Below the pieces are notes generated by a model, which was not told where the DNA came from, made no database searches, and worked only from the letters and a program-made list of their open reading frames with translations. The position numbers and the translations under genes are program-made. Positions 19,808 through 29,069 of a DNA stretch of 64,000 nt are shown piece after piece (the first letter of the stretch is position 1; each line of letters begins with the position of its first letter). Source of the stretch: Herbinix sp. (GTDB lineage Bacteria; Bacillota; Clostridia; Lachnospirales; Lachnospiraceae); the NCBI GenBank assembly GCA_029238935.1, contig JAQZBN010000027.1:25707-89706 (forward strand). Direction: 5' to 3'.

Positions 19808-20581
19808 ATGGAGAGAGAGATAGGAAAACTAATTGGCAGTGGCGGTACATCCAATGTATATGAGTGGGGGGATAATCAGGTAATTAAAATCTATAAGCCC
19901 CATGTTTCCGACGATGTAATAAATCATGAGAGTTATATAGGTGAATTATTAAATAGATTTTCACTTGGTATACCAAAGTATATCGGTTCCACTATGACGG
20001 AAGGTAAAAGAGCATTATTATACGAACGGATATATGGAAAAAACTTAGCAGAACCGTTAATCAATGGTTATTATAATCCTGAAATAGCATATCAGTTTGC
20101 AAAAATGCATTATGACATACATAAAAAAGCAATCCATGAACTCCCCTCACAATATGATTTTTTGCGAAATCGTATTGTGGAATTAGAAAATCTGGATGGG
20201 AAAGAAGTGACGCTTTTATTGAATTTACTTGATAGTATTCCGGTAGAACATAAGTTATGTCATGGGGACTACCAACCGCTTAATATCGTTGGTGAATCTA
20301 TTATTGACTGGAATGGTGCTTGTTCTGGCAGCCCGCTATTGGATGTTGCTTGGAGCTATATGACACTCAATTCGCCGATCATTATGCACTTGTTAGGCGA
20401 AGAGATCAGTAATTTGTTTCTTACCCTTGCAAATGATTATTTGTCCTATTATTGCCAGTTGGCGGGTTTACAGGAGGACCAAATTTTAAGATGCTTACCA
20501 ATCGTTGCAGCCAGGAGACTTTTTGATAATAATCAAAGTGATAATGATTTTTCCAGGCAGGAAAATAAAAATTACTACTAA
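19808..20581 (+). CDS. Aminoglycoside phosphotransferase (APH)-family kinase
   Basis: 257-residue protein-kinase-like small-molecule kinase. The N-terminal glycine loop (LIGSGGTSNVYEW) and lysine in VIKIYK bind ATP. The catalytic loop is H152-G153-D154...N159 (CHGDYQPLNI), and the metal-binding D167 lies in IDWNGACSGSPLLDVAW. The substrate is unknown; members phosphorylate aminoglycosides, choline, homoserine, fructosamines and others, and resistance should not be assumed. It stands alone. Confidence 0.75.
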   Translation: MEREIGKLIGSGGTSNVYEWGDNQVIKIYKPHVSDDVINHESYIGELLNRFSLGIPKYIGSTMTEGKRALLYERIYGKNLAEPLINGYYNPEIAYQFAKMHYDIHKKAIHELPSQYDFLRNRIVELENLDGKEVTLLLNLLDSIPVEHKLCHGDYQPLNIVGESIIDWNGACSGSPLLDVAWSYMTLNSPIIMHLLGEEISNLFLTLANDYLSYYCQLAGLQEDQILRCLPIVAARRLFDNNQSDNDFSRQENKNYY

Positions 20582-20913
20582 ATTTAACATAAGTTTAAAA
20601 TTACTATTAATTTGAATATACGTATTAAAATCTGGTACTAAAATGTATATAAGTATTAGAAGATGAACTACTATATATTTTGACTAAAGAATCAAAAGCC
20701 ATAGTAGACGAATAATCTTAACAGGTCACACCATAATTTATATAGATAAGCCCTATTCATTATATAATACATAATAAGGTCTTTTCTTTAGAAAAGCGTA
20801 GAATGAATTTTTGGAGATCAGATAACATAATTATAGTAAAATAGATAAGTATAATAAATAGATAATCAGAGTATCATAAGCACTACCTTAATCATATGAT
20901 TAAATAAAATATA
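20582..20913. other. AT-rich non-coding gap with a perfect palindrome before the alaS promoter
   Basis: No convincing gene. TTAATCATATGATTAA at 20888-20903 is a perfect 16-bp palindrome ending 10 bp upstream of the -35 of the alaS T-box transcript and could bind a regulator. Confidence 0.4.
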
Positions 20914-20942
20914 TTGACAGAACTAAAATAGTATGATATTCT
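20914..20942 (+). promoter_or_regulatory. Promoter of the T-box/alaS transcript
   Basis: TTGACA (20914-20919), 17-bp spacer, TATTCT (20937-20942). It lies just upstream of the T-box leader. Confidence 0.65.
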
Positions 20943-20954
20943 CATAAAAATAAA

Positions 20955-21222
20955 AATATGAATCGGATTTACAGAGAGAAGATGGGTGTTGGCACCGGGT
21001 GAGAATCTTCATGAGGATCATATAGAAGCAGTCTTGGAGCTATGAACCGAACAGAGTGATCTTAGTAGACTTCATCGGAGGTTTCCACCGTTACAAGGAA
21101 AGCAGTATCAAGTCATTCAAACAACTTCGTACTGACAAAGTGCAGAGATTATCTCTGAAATTAGGTGGTAACACGGACTATATCGTTCGCCCTAAGTTGA
21201 TGTTCAACTTAGGGCTTTTTTT
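20955..21222 (+). promoter_or_regulatory. T-box riboswitch (alanine specifier) with terminator
   Basis: The leader has the T-box parts in order: a long Stem I (about 20970-21052), the specifier region GGAGCTATGAACC near 21033-21046, the conserved T-box sequence ATTAGGTGGTAACACGG near 21160-21177, and a strong terminator GCCCTAAGTTGA / TCAACTTAGGGC (21189-21215) followed by seven T residues. The specifier triplet reads GCT (Ala), which agrees with the alanyl-tRNA synthetase downstream. Uncharged tRNA-Ala should bind and prevent termination. Confidence 0.9.
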
Positions 21223-21326
21223 ATTGGAGTTTATTTGTATCGTTCAAAAGGTCCAATACAAGGTAAGAGTATTTTTATCGGTGGTTATTCAGAGTACTTT
21301 AATATCATAAAATAGGAGGATTAAAG

Positions 21327-23162
21327 ATGAAACAAACAAATTGTAATCAAAGTAATTCATGGAGTTCAAAAAAACTGCGCAAAAGTTATCTTGAATTTTT
21401 TAAAAGCTATGGTCACGAAATTATACCATCTGCTTCTTTATTACCTGACAATGATCCTACAGTTCTATTTACAACAGCAGGGATGCATCCTTTGGTGCCG
21501 TATCTCCTTGGCGAAAAGCATCCTTTAGGAAGGCGACTGGTGGACTGCCAAAAGTGTATCCGTACCGATGATATTGAAGAAGTTGGTGATGAAACGCATT
21601 TAACCTTCTTCGAGATGTTAGGGAATTGGTCCCTTGGAGATTATTTTAAACGAGAATCAATAACAATGAGTTATGAATTTCTAACCTTAGAACTAGGTAT
21701 TCCAAAAGAACGGTTGGCAGTGACCGTATTTGAAGGAGATGACAGTGTTCCAAGAGATGTAGAAACTCATCATATATGGAGTAGCTTAGGACTTAGGGAG
21801 AACCAAATATTTTTTTACGGACGAAAAGAAAACTGGTGGGGACCTGCTGGGCAAACAGGACCCTGTGGACCGGATAGTGAAATATTTTATGATAACGGCT
21901 GTAATCCATGCAGTGACCAGTGCGGTCCTGCCTGCAACTGTGGTAAATATGTAGAGATCTGGAATAATGTATTTATGGAGTATAAGAAAGAGGGGAATGG
22001 GACTTATACCCTTCTTAGCCAGAAGAATGTTGATACAGGAATGGGATTGGAACGAATTCTTGCCATATTAAATAACAAGAATTCCGTATTTGAAACAGAT
22101 CTCTTTCTCCCACTTATCATGAAGTTAGAAGATCTTATGGGAATAAAGATACTGAACGAAATAAATAATATGAATTCTGCGGAGGAAACTATGAAGCAAT
22201 TTAGAATTATTGCTGATCATATGCGATCCATCACCTTCCTCCTTGCAGACGATAAGGGGATTATTCCTTCTAATACGGAACAAGGCTATATTCTCCGTAG
22301 ATTAATCCGCCGTACCCTACGATTGCTTAAAAAATGTAATATTAATCAAAATGTATTACCGGAGTTTGCAGAAATAGTAATCTTAAATAATCAGGAGGAG
22401 TATCCTGAATTAGTGAGGAATAGAGATTTTATCTTTGACCAACTTAAGAAAGAGTATCATTTATTTCGTAAAACTTTGGACAGTGGACTTAAAAAGGCGG
22501 AACAATTTATGAGGTCACTGGAAGGTGATAGGATTTTAAGTGGTGATCTGGCTTTTAAACTATACGATACGTATGGTTTTCCAATCGAACTGACGATAGA
22601 ATTAGCTGAGGAATATGGTGCTTCCGTCGATCTTTTCGAATTCAATAGAAAGTATAAAGAACATCAAGAAAAGTCGAGAGTTGGCGCTGAAGGTAAATTT
22701 AAAGGGGGCCTTGCTGATCAAAGTGAAAGGACAGCACGGCTTCACACTGCTACCCATTTATTAAACGGAGCACTTAGGATCGTATTAGGAAATACCGTAT
22801 ATCAAAAAGGAAGTAATATTAATGCTGACCGGTTACGTTTTGACTTTTCCTTTGATCGGAAATTAACCGAGGAAGAACTTCAGAAAGTAGAGCAAATCGT
22901 AAACGAAGCGATAGATAAGGACATTCCTGTCATCTGCGAAGAGTTGACTACGACAGAAGCAAAAGACCAAGGCGCAATCGGAGTCTTTGATCATAAATAT
23001 GAACAACGGGTTAAAGTCTATACCATACAGGGCTATTCCAAAGAAATTTGTGGAGGACCTCATGCTAGTAAAACCAGTGAATTGAAGCACTTTACTATTT
23101 TGAAAGAAGAAAGTTCCTCCGCAGGTGTGCGTAGAATAAAAGCATCGATACAGGAAGATTAG
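21327..23162 (+). CDS. alaS: Alanyl-tRNA synthetase, short form lacking the C-terminal C-Ala domain
   Basis: Attaches alanine to tRNA-Ala. 611 residues against ~870-880 for standard AlaRS. The catalytic class II core starts [25 protein letters not shown]. The tRNA-recognition domain is present. The editing domain has H473-x-x-x-H477 (HTATHLL) and C575-x-x-x-H579 (CGGPH). The protein ends right after the editing domain, so the DHHA1/C-Ala dimerisation domain is absent; the reading frame ends cleanly and shows no frameshift. This looks like a distinct short AlaRS lineage, possibly a second copy. Control by an alanine T-box supports a genuine charging role. Confidence 0.93.
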   Translation: MKQTNCNQSNSWSSKKLRKSYLEFFKSYGHEIIPSASLLPDNDPTVLFTTAGMHPLVPYLLGEKHPLGRRLVDCQKCIRTDDIEEVGDETHLTFFEMLGNWSLGDYFKRESITMSYEFLTLELGIPKERLAVTVFEGDDSVPRDVETHHIWSSLGLRENQIFFYGRKENWWGPAGQTGPCGPDSEIFYDNGCNPCSDQCGPACNCGKYVEIWNNVFMEYKKEGNGTYTLLSQKNVDTGMGLERILAILNNKNSVFETDLFLPLIMKLEDLMGIKILNEINNMNSAEETMKQFRIIADHMRSITFLLADDKGIIPSNTEQGYILRRLIRRTLRLLKKCNINQNVLPEFAEIVILNNQEEYPELVRNRDFIFDQLKKEYHLFRKTLDSGLKKAEQFMRSLEGDRILSGDLAFKLYDTYGFPIELTIELAEEYGASVDLFEFNRKYKEHQEKSRVGAEGKFKGGLADQSERTARLHTATHLLNGALRIVLGNTVYQKGSNINADRLRFDFSFDRKLTEEELQKVEQIVNEAIDKDIPVICEELTTTEAKDQGAIGVFDHKYEQRVKVYTIQGYSKEICGGPHASKTSELKHFTILKEESSSAGVRRIKASIQED

Positions 23163-23176
23163 TTAAAATAATGTTG

Positions 23177-23238
23177 ATCATATGCTCCCTTGCCAGTGGA
23201 AAAATCGTAAGTCGTCTTCAGTGATGGGAGCATATGAT
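23177..23238. terminator. Hairpin after alaS
   Basis: ATCATATGCTCCC (23177-23189) and GGGAGCATATGAT (23226-23238) form a 13-bp perfect stem with a 36-nt loop between two convergent genes. There is no strong T run, so termination efficiency is uncertain. Confidence 0.5.
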
Positions 23239-23409
23239 ATGATTTCATAAAACACCTATTATATATCTACATTTGAAATTCAGTTAAGATAATTATTATT
23301 GTATAATCTATAGGATAATAAATGTTATATGATTGTTATTTGATTTAACATTGATTCTAAAAAAGAGCCGCACTAGTCTGATTTGGCGTTCTTAATAACC
23401 AGTTTGCTA

Positions 23410-24705
23410 TTATATAACGGGTAAAATTTTTTCAATATCAAATTGTGAATTAAGGATTAACCATAATTGTGGAACATATACCATGATGCTCCAGATTCCG
23501 GTTCCGCGTAAACCATATTCAGTAATAAGTTTTACTAAAGCATCAATGCTTCTTGCATCAATTGACCACACTATGTGCTGTATCGGAAAGCCCACATTAA
23601 ATTGGTAATACTCAAAATACGGTGTCTGTGATATTTCATCGAATTGTATGGTGGATCCCACGTCATAGGCTAGTCGAACAGCAGAGGCAGTTGTTAAGGA
23701 ATAAGCACTTGATTTTCCCGGTACATAGGGAAGAGTCCAGTCATATGAAATAACGGGTTTACCTATAAGAAGATTATCCGGGGGTACTAACGTAATGACA
23801 TAATCAATGAAAGTTTTTAGGTTATAGATAGAACTGACCGGTGCTGGAGGATTTGTATTCATTCCCCAGATGAATTGCAGAAATATGATATCATCCACTA
23901 CCTCATTGATTTTTGAATAATCAATTTTTTCAAATTCCACTTTGTTATCAACATTTTCAATATTAGGATTTATTGTAGTATATACATAGTATCCTTCCTG
24001 GTGCAATCGATCTGATGCCTTTGTGATAAAGTTTTGATATAACCATTGATTGGATTCGTTCATAAAGTAAAATACAAAGTTGACACCGTAATAGCCCTTC
24101 GTTCTCATAATATTAATTAAGTTATTGAGCTGTATATCTTGATATTCAACATTTAGTAATAGTTCATAAGCTACTTCTAAATCAGGCTCTCCTTGATCGG
24201 ATAATGTTGTTAACATGATAAGGGGAACAACACCATATTCCAATGATAGTTTAACAAGGTTTTCGTCATCGAAGTAAGTTGTTATGCTGCCTTCTTTTGT
24301 AGCTCTATAATTAAAAACTGATATATAAGTTAAATTAGGAAGAGTTTTTCTAAGGGTAGTTTCATCAATAAAAGGATACGAAAACCCAATGGTTGTTGTT
24401 TTACCATGCGTGTTATAACTGATGACAAGAGTTTCACCGGGATAAATATTCTCGCGGGAAGAAAGAAATGGATTATTACGTAATAATTGCATCACAGGAA
24501 TATCATGAGTAGTTGCAATACTATCTAATGTATCACCCTCTTCTACAGTATAAGTTTGCTTAGGAAAAGCGATTACTATAGTTTGACCAGGAACTAAGGT
24601 ATTTGGATTAATCGCATTGTCCTGAATCAGCGTTGAAGCTGATACACCATATCGATCAGCTATGGAATTAATAGTATCACCGGGTTGTACTATATATATT
24701 TCCAT
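23410..24705 (-). CDS. LysM-GH18 protein of the spore SleL/YaaH type, catalytic residues lost
   Basis: 431 residues. Two LysM peptidoglycan-binding repeats occupy about residues 2-46 and 51-95 (VQPGDTINSIADRYGVS; VEEGDTLDSIATTHDIP), followed by a GH18 barrel. This layout matches SleL/YaaH cortical N-acetylglucosaminidases of spores, which also lack a signal peptide. The GH18 catalytic strand, normally D-G-x-N-x-D-x-E, reads Y206-G-V-N-F-V211-F-Y213, so all three acids are replaced. The rest of the domain (NFITKASDRLHQEGYYVYTTINP, IVWSIDARSIDALVKL) is well kept. It is therefore likely a non-catalytic glycan-binding spore protein. Spore context is inferred from family. Confidence 0.82.
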   Translation of the reverse strand: MEIYIVQPGDTINSIADRYGVSASTLIQDNAINPNTLVPGQTIVIAFPKQTYTVEEGDTLDSIATTHDIPVMQLLRNNPFLSSRENIYPGETLVISYNTHGKTTTIGFSYPFIDETTLRKTLPNLTYISVFNYRATKEGSITTYFDDENLVKLSLEYGVVPLIMLTTLSDQGEPDLEVAYELLLNVEYQDIQLNNLINIMRTKGYYGVNFVFYFMNESNQWLYQNFITKASDRLHQEGYYVYTTINPNIENVDNKVEFEKIDYSKINEVVDDIIFLQFIWGMNTNPPAPVSSIYNLKTFIDYVITLVPPDNLLIGKPVISYDWTLPYVPGKSSAYSLTTASAVRLAYDVGSTIQFDEISQTPYFEYYQFNVGFPIQHIVWSIDARSIDALVKLITEYGLRGTGIWSIMVYVPQLWLILNSQFDIEKILPVI

Positions 24706-24770
24706 GTTGGCCTCAATTAAATTGTTTAAATTATTTTATGAGTAATAAATGAATAATGTTAATCATTAAA

Positions 24771-24803
24771 AAACCTTGCATATCATAGAGACACGCAAGG
24801 TTT
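24771..24803 (-). terminator. Minus-strand terminator
   Basis: AAACCTTGC and GCAAGGTTT pair with a 15-nt loop; on the minus strand the stem is followed by a T run. It would end the transcript of the membrane-protein gene at 25078-25812. Confidence 0.6.
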
Positions 24804-25077
24804 AATTAATGTAAATATCTTTTCGTTGTTATTTCGCTTATCATCAAAGACAACTCAAGTCATCTACCTTATCCTGTTCTTCGCAATACCAATAACATTG
24901 TTATATCACTTTATCATCAATGATTTCTGAGATCATCGTATTGCGATACCGGTATACAGCATGAAAGTATGATAAATTCTCTTGTTTCTTAGCCCTCTAT
25001 GACAATCTCTCATTCATTAGCTTATATTCCATTAAAATTTTTTATTGATACCAATACTGTAATACTTGAGGTTTAGA
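24804..25077. other. Non-coding gap
   Basis: No gene seen. It is the 3' untranslated stretch of the minus-strand membrane-protein gene. A weak inverted pair GCAATAC / GTATTGC occurs near 24886-24945. Confidence 0.3.
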
Positions 25078-25812
25078 TTATTTAGGCATCTTATTACGAA
25101 TAATCTCAGCAATAAATCGTATGAGGATCCCTACCACCAAAGTGGCGGTTAACAATAATTCAAAACTATATACGATATCATAATCCCATCCATAAAGCTT
25201 AGAATCACCTTGGGGGAAGTAACGAAGCCATAGCAAAACCAACACATTACATAACCCTAGGAAAGAACCTAGGATAGGAAGCTTCGGTATCGTAGTGGCA
25301 GCATAAAAAATCATAAAGTAAGTAATGTAATATAGAATAGAGTAGTACTTTTCATTCAATAGATCCGTATCTCGAGCCAAGAATAAATAAGCCATTATTA
25401 CCAAACCAGTTCCAATAGAGGAATATATCATAGGTTTTTTATAATTCTCCTTATCAAAGCTAGCCATAAAGAAAGAGAGAGCAATGAATACCCAGGGTAA
25501 GAAATTAAAGATGGGATATTGCTTCTGATTGATTGATTCTAGCAATACAGAGGTTCCAGCTGTGATGAATAGGAGTAGTGGACATATTTTTGCAAGAATA
25601 GTAGCACTTCTGGATAATAACGTATTACGATTTAAAATATAATCCAAGATTAACCCAAGTAACAAAAATGGAGCCATGGTCAACAAAATTCCCAGCTGTG
25701 ATTTTACAAGAAAACCCTCGAGGATAGTGTGTGCCACAAGGAATATAAGAGAGACTGTTATCATGGATAGAGCAGTTAAATATTTCATTAAGAATTGTGA
25801 TCGCTGTTTCAT
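25078..25812 (-). CDS. Unknown polytopic membrane protein
   Basis: 244 residues with about seven or eight hydrophobic segments and basic ends (MKQRSQ... and ...IIRNKMPK). I do not recognise the family. No conserved charged motif stands out inside the membrane segments. AGGAGG lies upstream of the start on the minus strand. It follows the ABC-F gene with a structured 170-bp gap and may be read from the same transcript. Confidence 0.65.
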   Translation of the reverse strand: MKQRSQFLMKYLTALSMITVSLIFLVAHTILEGFLVKSQLGILLTMAPFLLLGLILDYILNRNTLLSRSATILAKICPLLLFITAGTSVLLESINQKQYPIFNFLPWVFIALSFFMASFDKENYKKPMIYSSIGTGLVIMAYLFLARDTDLLNEKYYSILYYITYFMIFYAATTIPKLPILGSFLGLCNVLVLLWLRYFPQGDSKLYGWDYDIVYSFELLLTATLVVGILIRFIAEIIRNKMPK

Positions 25813-25848
25813 AAGTACCTCCTTATAATTATCATACGGTTGTAAGAA

Positions 25849-25925
25849 AAGCCGCTGTTAACTCAACTCTATCTTATTTATGTCATCTACCAGATAAATA
25901 AGAAGCTAGTGAATTGCCAGCGGCC
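25849..25925 (-). promoter_or_regulatory. Nested hairpin between the ABC-F gene and the membrane-protein gene
   Basis: An outer pair GCCGCTG/CAGCGGC (25850-25856, 25917-25923) encloses an inner pair TCTTATTTAT/ATAAATAAGA (25871-25880, 25893-25902). Its position 3' of the ABC-F gene and 5' of the next gene, without a strong T run, fits a partial terminator or leader structure. Confidence 0.4.
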
Positions 25926-25983
25926 CTTGTATTCGTTTATTAAAAGTTATTGGTTACATGGTTGAATACTTGGAAGTAACAAA

Positions 25984-27621
25984 TTACTCGTGTGTTTCTT
26001 CCTCTGAGCTAAACTGCATTACCTGTCTCTTTCTTGCCATCTCATCGCTATCAAGATATTCATCGTAAGTAGTAATCTTATCAATGAGTCCATTAGGAGT
26101 TAATTCCATGATATGATTCGCTGTCGTTTGAATAAATTGATGATCGTGGGAGGTAAATAAAAGAACACCGGGGAATTTAATTAATCCATTATTGAGGGAA
26201 GTAATCGATTCCATATCTAAGTGGTTGGTAGGCTCATCAAGAATTAATACATTAGCACCAGCAATCATCATCTTAGATAACATAACTCTAACCCTCTCAC
26301 CTCCGGAGAGTACTTTTACCTGCTTAGAACCTTCTTCCCCTGCAAATAACATTCTACCCATGAAACCACGAACATAAGTAACATCCTTTTCTGGGGAGAA
26401 TGGCATAAGGAAATCAACAATGGTCTCTTCCCCTGCGAAAAGCTTGGTATTGTCCTTCGGGAAATAGGAGGTATTGGTAGTAATTCCCCATTTATAATTT
26501 CCTTCATCCGGTTCTAGCTCACCTGCCAGTATACGGAATAAAGTAGTAGTAGCTAAGGTGTTTGGTCCAACAAAAGCAATCTTATCCTCTTTACCTACGA
26601 TAAAGGAGATATCATCTAATACCTTAACTCCATCAATAGTTTTTGATAGATGTTCTACCGTAAGAACTTCGTTGCCGATTTCTCTGCTCGGTCTAAAATC
26701 AATATAAGGATATTTACGACTAGATGGTCTGATGTCATCAAGCTCAATCTTTTCCAAAGCTTTCTTTCTTGAAGTAGCTTGCTTGGATTTGGAAGCATTG
26801 GCACTGAAACGTTGAATAAATTCCTGTAATTCCTTGATTTTTTCTTCTTTTTTCTTGTTCGCTTCCTTCATCTGCTTTACCATTAACTGACTGGATTCAT
26901 ACCAGAAATCATAGTTACCGGCATAGAGCTGAATTTTAGCATAATCGATGTCTGCAATATGAGTACATACTTTATTTAAGAAATAACGGTCATGGGATAC
27001 TACGATAACGGTATTTTCAAAGTTGATTAAAAATTCTTCCAACCAACGAATCGCTTCAAGGTCCAAATGGTTGGTAGGCTCATCGAGAAGCAGAATGTCA
27101 GGATTACCGAATAATGCTTGTGCAAGCAGAACCTTAACCTTGTCACTGCCTCCTAATTCACTCATCATCTTGTAATGAAGATCAGTCTCTACACCAAGAC
27201 CATTGAGGAGAGAAGCGGCATTTGATTCAGCTTCCCAACCATCCATGGATGCAAATTCACCTTCTAATTCACTGGCTTTAATACCATCTTCGTCGGTGAA
27301 ATTTTCTTTTGCATAGATTTGCTCTTTTTCTTTCATTATTTCATAAAGACGCTTGTTACCCATGATTACGGTATCAAGTACCTGAAATGCATCATATTTG
27401 AAATGGTCCTGTTGTAAGAAGGACAATCTTTGTCCTGGAGTAATAATAATATCTCCCTTTGATGGCTCTAATTGGCCGGATAATATCTTAAGAAAAGTGG
27501 ATTTACCTGCACCATTGGCTCCGATCAATCCATAGCAATTGCCCTCTGTGAATTTAATATTCACATCCTCAAATAAGGCTCTTTTACCTAATCTTAAAGT
27601 TATGTTACTTGCCTGTATCAT
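25984..27621 (-). CDS. ABC-F family ATPase (two NBDs, YkpA/YbiT-like)
   Basis: Soluble tandem-ATPase protein of the ABC-F group, which acts on ribosomes (translation factor or antibiotic protection) rather than in membranes. 545 residues. NBD1 has Walker A GANGAGKST with K40, degenerate signature LGGSDK and Walker B ILLLDEPTNHLD. The linker (about 245-300) is basic and helical. NBD2 has signature LSGGE and Walker B VLILDEPTNHLD, but its Walker A reads G352-P-N-T-L-A-T358-T-T, with threonine in place of the P-loop lysine. The protein resembles housekeeping YkpA-type members more than resistance types. A strong AGGAGG lies upstream of the start. Confidence 0.88.
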   Translation of the reverse strand: MIQASNITLRLGKRALFEDVNIKFTEGNCYGLIGANGAGKSTFLKILSGQLEPSKGDIIITPGQRLSFLQQDHFKYDAFQVLDTVIMGNKRLYEIMKEKEQIYAKENFTDEDGIKASELEGEFASMDGWEAESNAASLLNGLGVETDLHYKMMSELGGSDKVKVLLAQALFGNPDILLLDEPTNHLDLEAIRWLEEFLINFENTVIVVSHDRYFLNKVCTHIADIDYAKIQLYAGNYDFWYESSQLMVKQMKEANKKKEEKIKELQEFIQRFSANASKSKQATSRKKALEKIELDDIRPSSRKYPYIDFRPSREIGNEVLTVEHLSKTIDGVKVLDDISFIVGKEDKIAFVGPNTLATTTLFRILAGELEPDEGNYKWGITTNTSYFPKDNTKLFAGEETIVDFLMPFSPEKDVTYVRGFMGRMLFAGEEGSKQVKVLSGGERVRVMLSKMMIAGANVLILDEPTNHLDMESITSLNNGLIKFPGVLLFTSHDHQFIQTTANHIMELTPNGLIDKITTYDEYLDSDEMARKRQVMQFSSEEETHE

Positions 27622-27976
27622 GAAAACCTCCTGAATCTCATAAGTTTATTACACTTCGTTGTCGATCAATTACATTCGCAATATCTATTGTATCGTATAT
27701 TCTTGATTTTGCAAGTGATATTTCATGTGAAAGGCGGTAATATTCAGGTGATTGGGTTAGTTTAATCAAAATATTTATTTACAATATTTATGAAATATTG
27801 CTATATGTAGGTTGTGCTGTTATAATATGACAAGTAATACAAACATAGTAATGTAAATATTTACTATTTGCGTGTAACTATTTAGTATATTTATGTGAAT
27901 ATTTATAACGTACCTGTAAAATAAGTATTATTTACATTATGATTGACAATTAGATTGCGAAAAGCGGAGGGATGTT
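27622..27976. other. Divergent intergenic region with long-range inverted repeat
   Basis: No gene seen. A promoter-like TTGCTA-17-TATAAT lies near 27799-27827 for the SGNH gene. TAATGTAAATA near 27848-27858 can pair with TATTTACATTA near 27928-27938, enclosing AT-rich repeats of TATTTA, so the 5' UTR may fold. Confidence 0.4.
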
Positions 27977-28609
27977 ATGAAAGAAATTTTTACAAATGGT
28001 CAAGTGGTTTTATTTCAAGGCGACAGTATCACCGACTGCGGCAGAAACAGAGATGATATTACATCGTTATCCGAGGGGTATCCCGGAGTTGTAGCAAAGA
28101 TGTTTCATTTATTATTTCCTAAGACTGAGGTGACTTTTGTAAATAAAGGTATCTCCGGAAATAGAGTTAGAGATCTTTTGGATCGTTATGATGAGGATTT
28201 TAAGAAGATTAATCCGGATTTTGTCTCAATCTTAATCGGTGTCAATGATACCTGGAGAAGATATGACTCCAACGATGTGACCACCTCAGAAATGTATGAG
28301 AATTCTTACCGTACCTTACTAGAGAAGATTAAGAAGGACATGCCAAATTGTAAAATCATGATCATAGAACCGTTCTTATTAAATTCCTTACCTGATAGAG
28401 CGGCATGGAGAGAGGATTTAGATCCAAAGATTTTAGTGGCTAGAAAACTTGCGAAGGAGTATGCAGATTATTATCTTCCTATGGATGGAATTTTTGCGAA
28501 ACTTGAAGTTGAGCAATACACCAATGTTGAATTAGCAGAGGATGGAGTACACCCAAGTGCCATCGGACACAGCATTATAGCGCAGGAATACATCAAGGCA
28601 TTATCCTAA
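27977..28609 (+). CDS. SGNH/GDSL-family hydrolase
   Basis: 210-residue esterase or deacetylase of the SGNH type without signal peptide, so cytoplasmic. Block I is GDSITD with S17, block III GVNDTW supplies the Asn, and block V is D189-G-V-H192. Members remove acetyl or acyl groups from carbohydrates or lipids; the substrate is unknown. GCGGAGGG precedes the ATG. A hairpin terminator follows. Confidence 0.85.
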   Translation: MKEIFTNGQVVLFQGDSITDCGRNRDDITSLSEGYPGVVAKMFHLLFPKTEVTFVNKGISGNRVRDLLDRYDEDFKKINPDFVSILIGVNDTWRRYDSNDVTTSEMYENSYRTLLEKIKKDMPNCKIMIIEPFLLNSLPDRAAWREDLDPKILVARKLAKEYADYYLPMDGIFAKLEVEQYTNVELAEDGVHPSAIGHSIIAQEYIKALS

Positions 28610-28677
28610 ATAGAGAGCAATTCGCTGTATTTTCGTCTAGGATATATTTGGTTTACTTAAAAACGATTAAAATAAAC

Positions 28678-28713
28678 GAACCTATTAGAATGATAACACA
28701 TTCCAATAGGTTC
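28678..28713 (+). terminator. Terminator after the SGNH hydrolase gene
   Basis: GAACCTATTAGAATG and CATTCCAATAGGTTC pair with a single mismatch and a 6-nt loop, then TATTTGTT. Confidence 0.65.
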
Positions 28714-28734
28714 TATTTGTTATATTCATACATT

Positions 28735-29030
28735 TTATTGTATGAATTTCTTTTACTGTATGCATTTCTTTTACAGTATGAATTTCTATTGCTTTATGAA
28801 TTATTAAATTTTGCATTTCATTCTGCTATATGCAGTTTCTTATATATAAATTTCTTGCTGCTATGCTGTGCTGTTTTTTTATATATGCATTATTTTGTTA
28901 ATGCAATTTTTTGTATATGCAATTTGGTTGCTTATGAATTTCTATTTAATATGCATTTTGGTTGTTTATGAAATTCTATTGTTTATGCATTCTTCTGCAA
29001 CATACATATATTTGCTATGTGCATTAAAAC
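28735..29030. repeat. Degenerate AT-rich tandem repeat tract
   Basis: Near-identical 18-bp units (TGTATGAATTTCTTTTAC and variants) run head to tail at about 28738-28800. More degenerate copies of TATGAATTTC and ATGCATTT motifs continue to about 29000. The only frames across it give Leu/Tyr-rich low-complexity peptides without a ribosome site, so it is treated as non-coding. It lies between convergent genes. Confidence 0.6.
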
Positions 29031-29069
29031 CTTCGCAATTGTAGTAAAATACGTTATAGAGAAGGGTAA

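Noticed and set aside
19808..20581. Aminoglycoside resistance gene
   Set aside because: Only general APH-fold motifs are visible; no features specific to known resistance enzymes and no mobile context.
28648..28971. Leu/Tyr-rich open frame over the degenerate repeat tract
   Set aside because: No ribosome site, low-complexity composition that follows the DNA repeat, and it begins within the terminator region of the SGNH gene.
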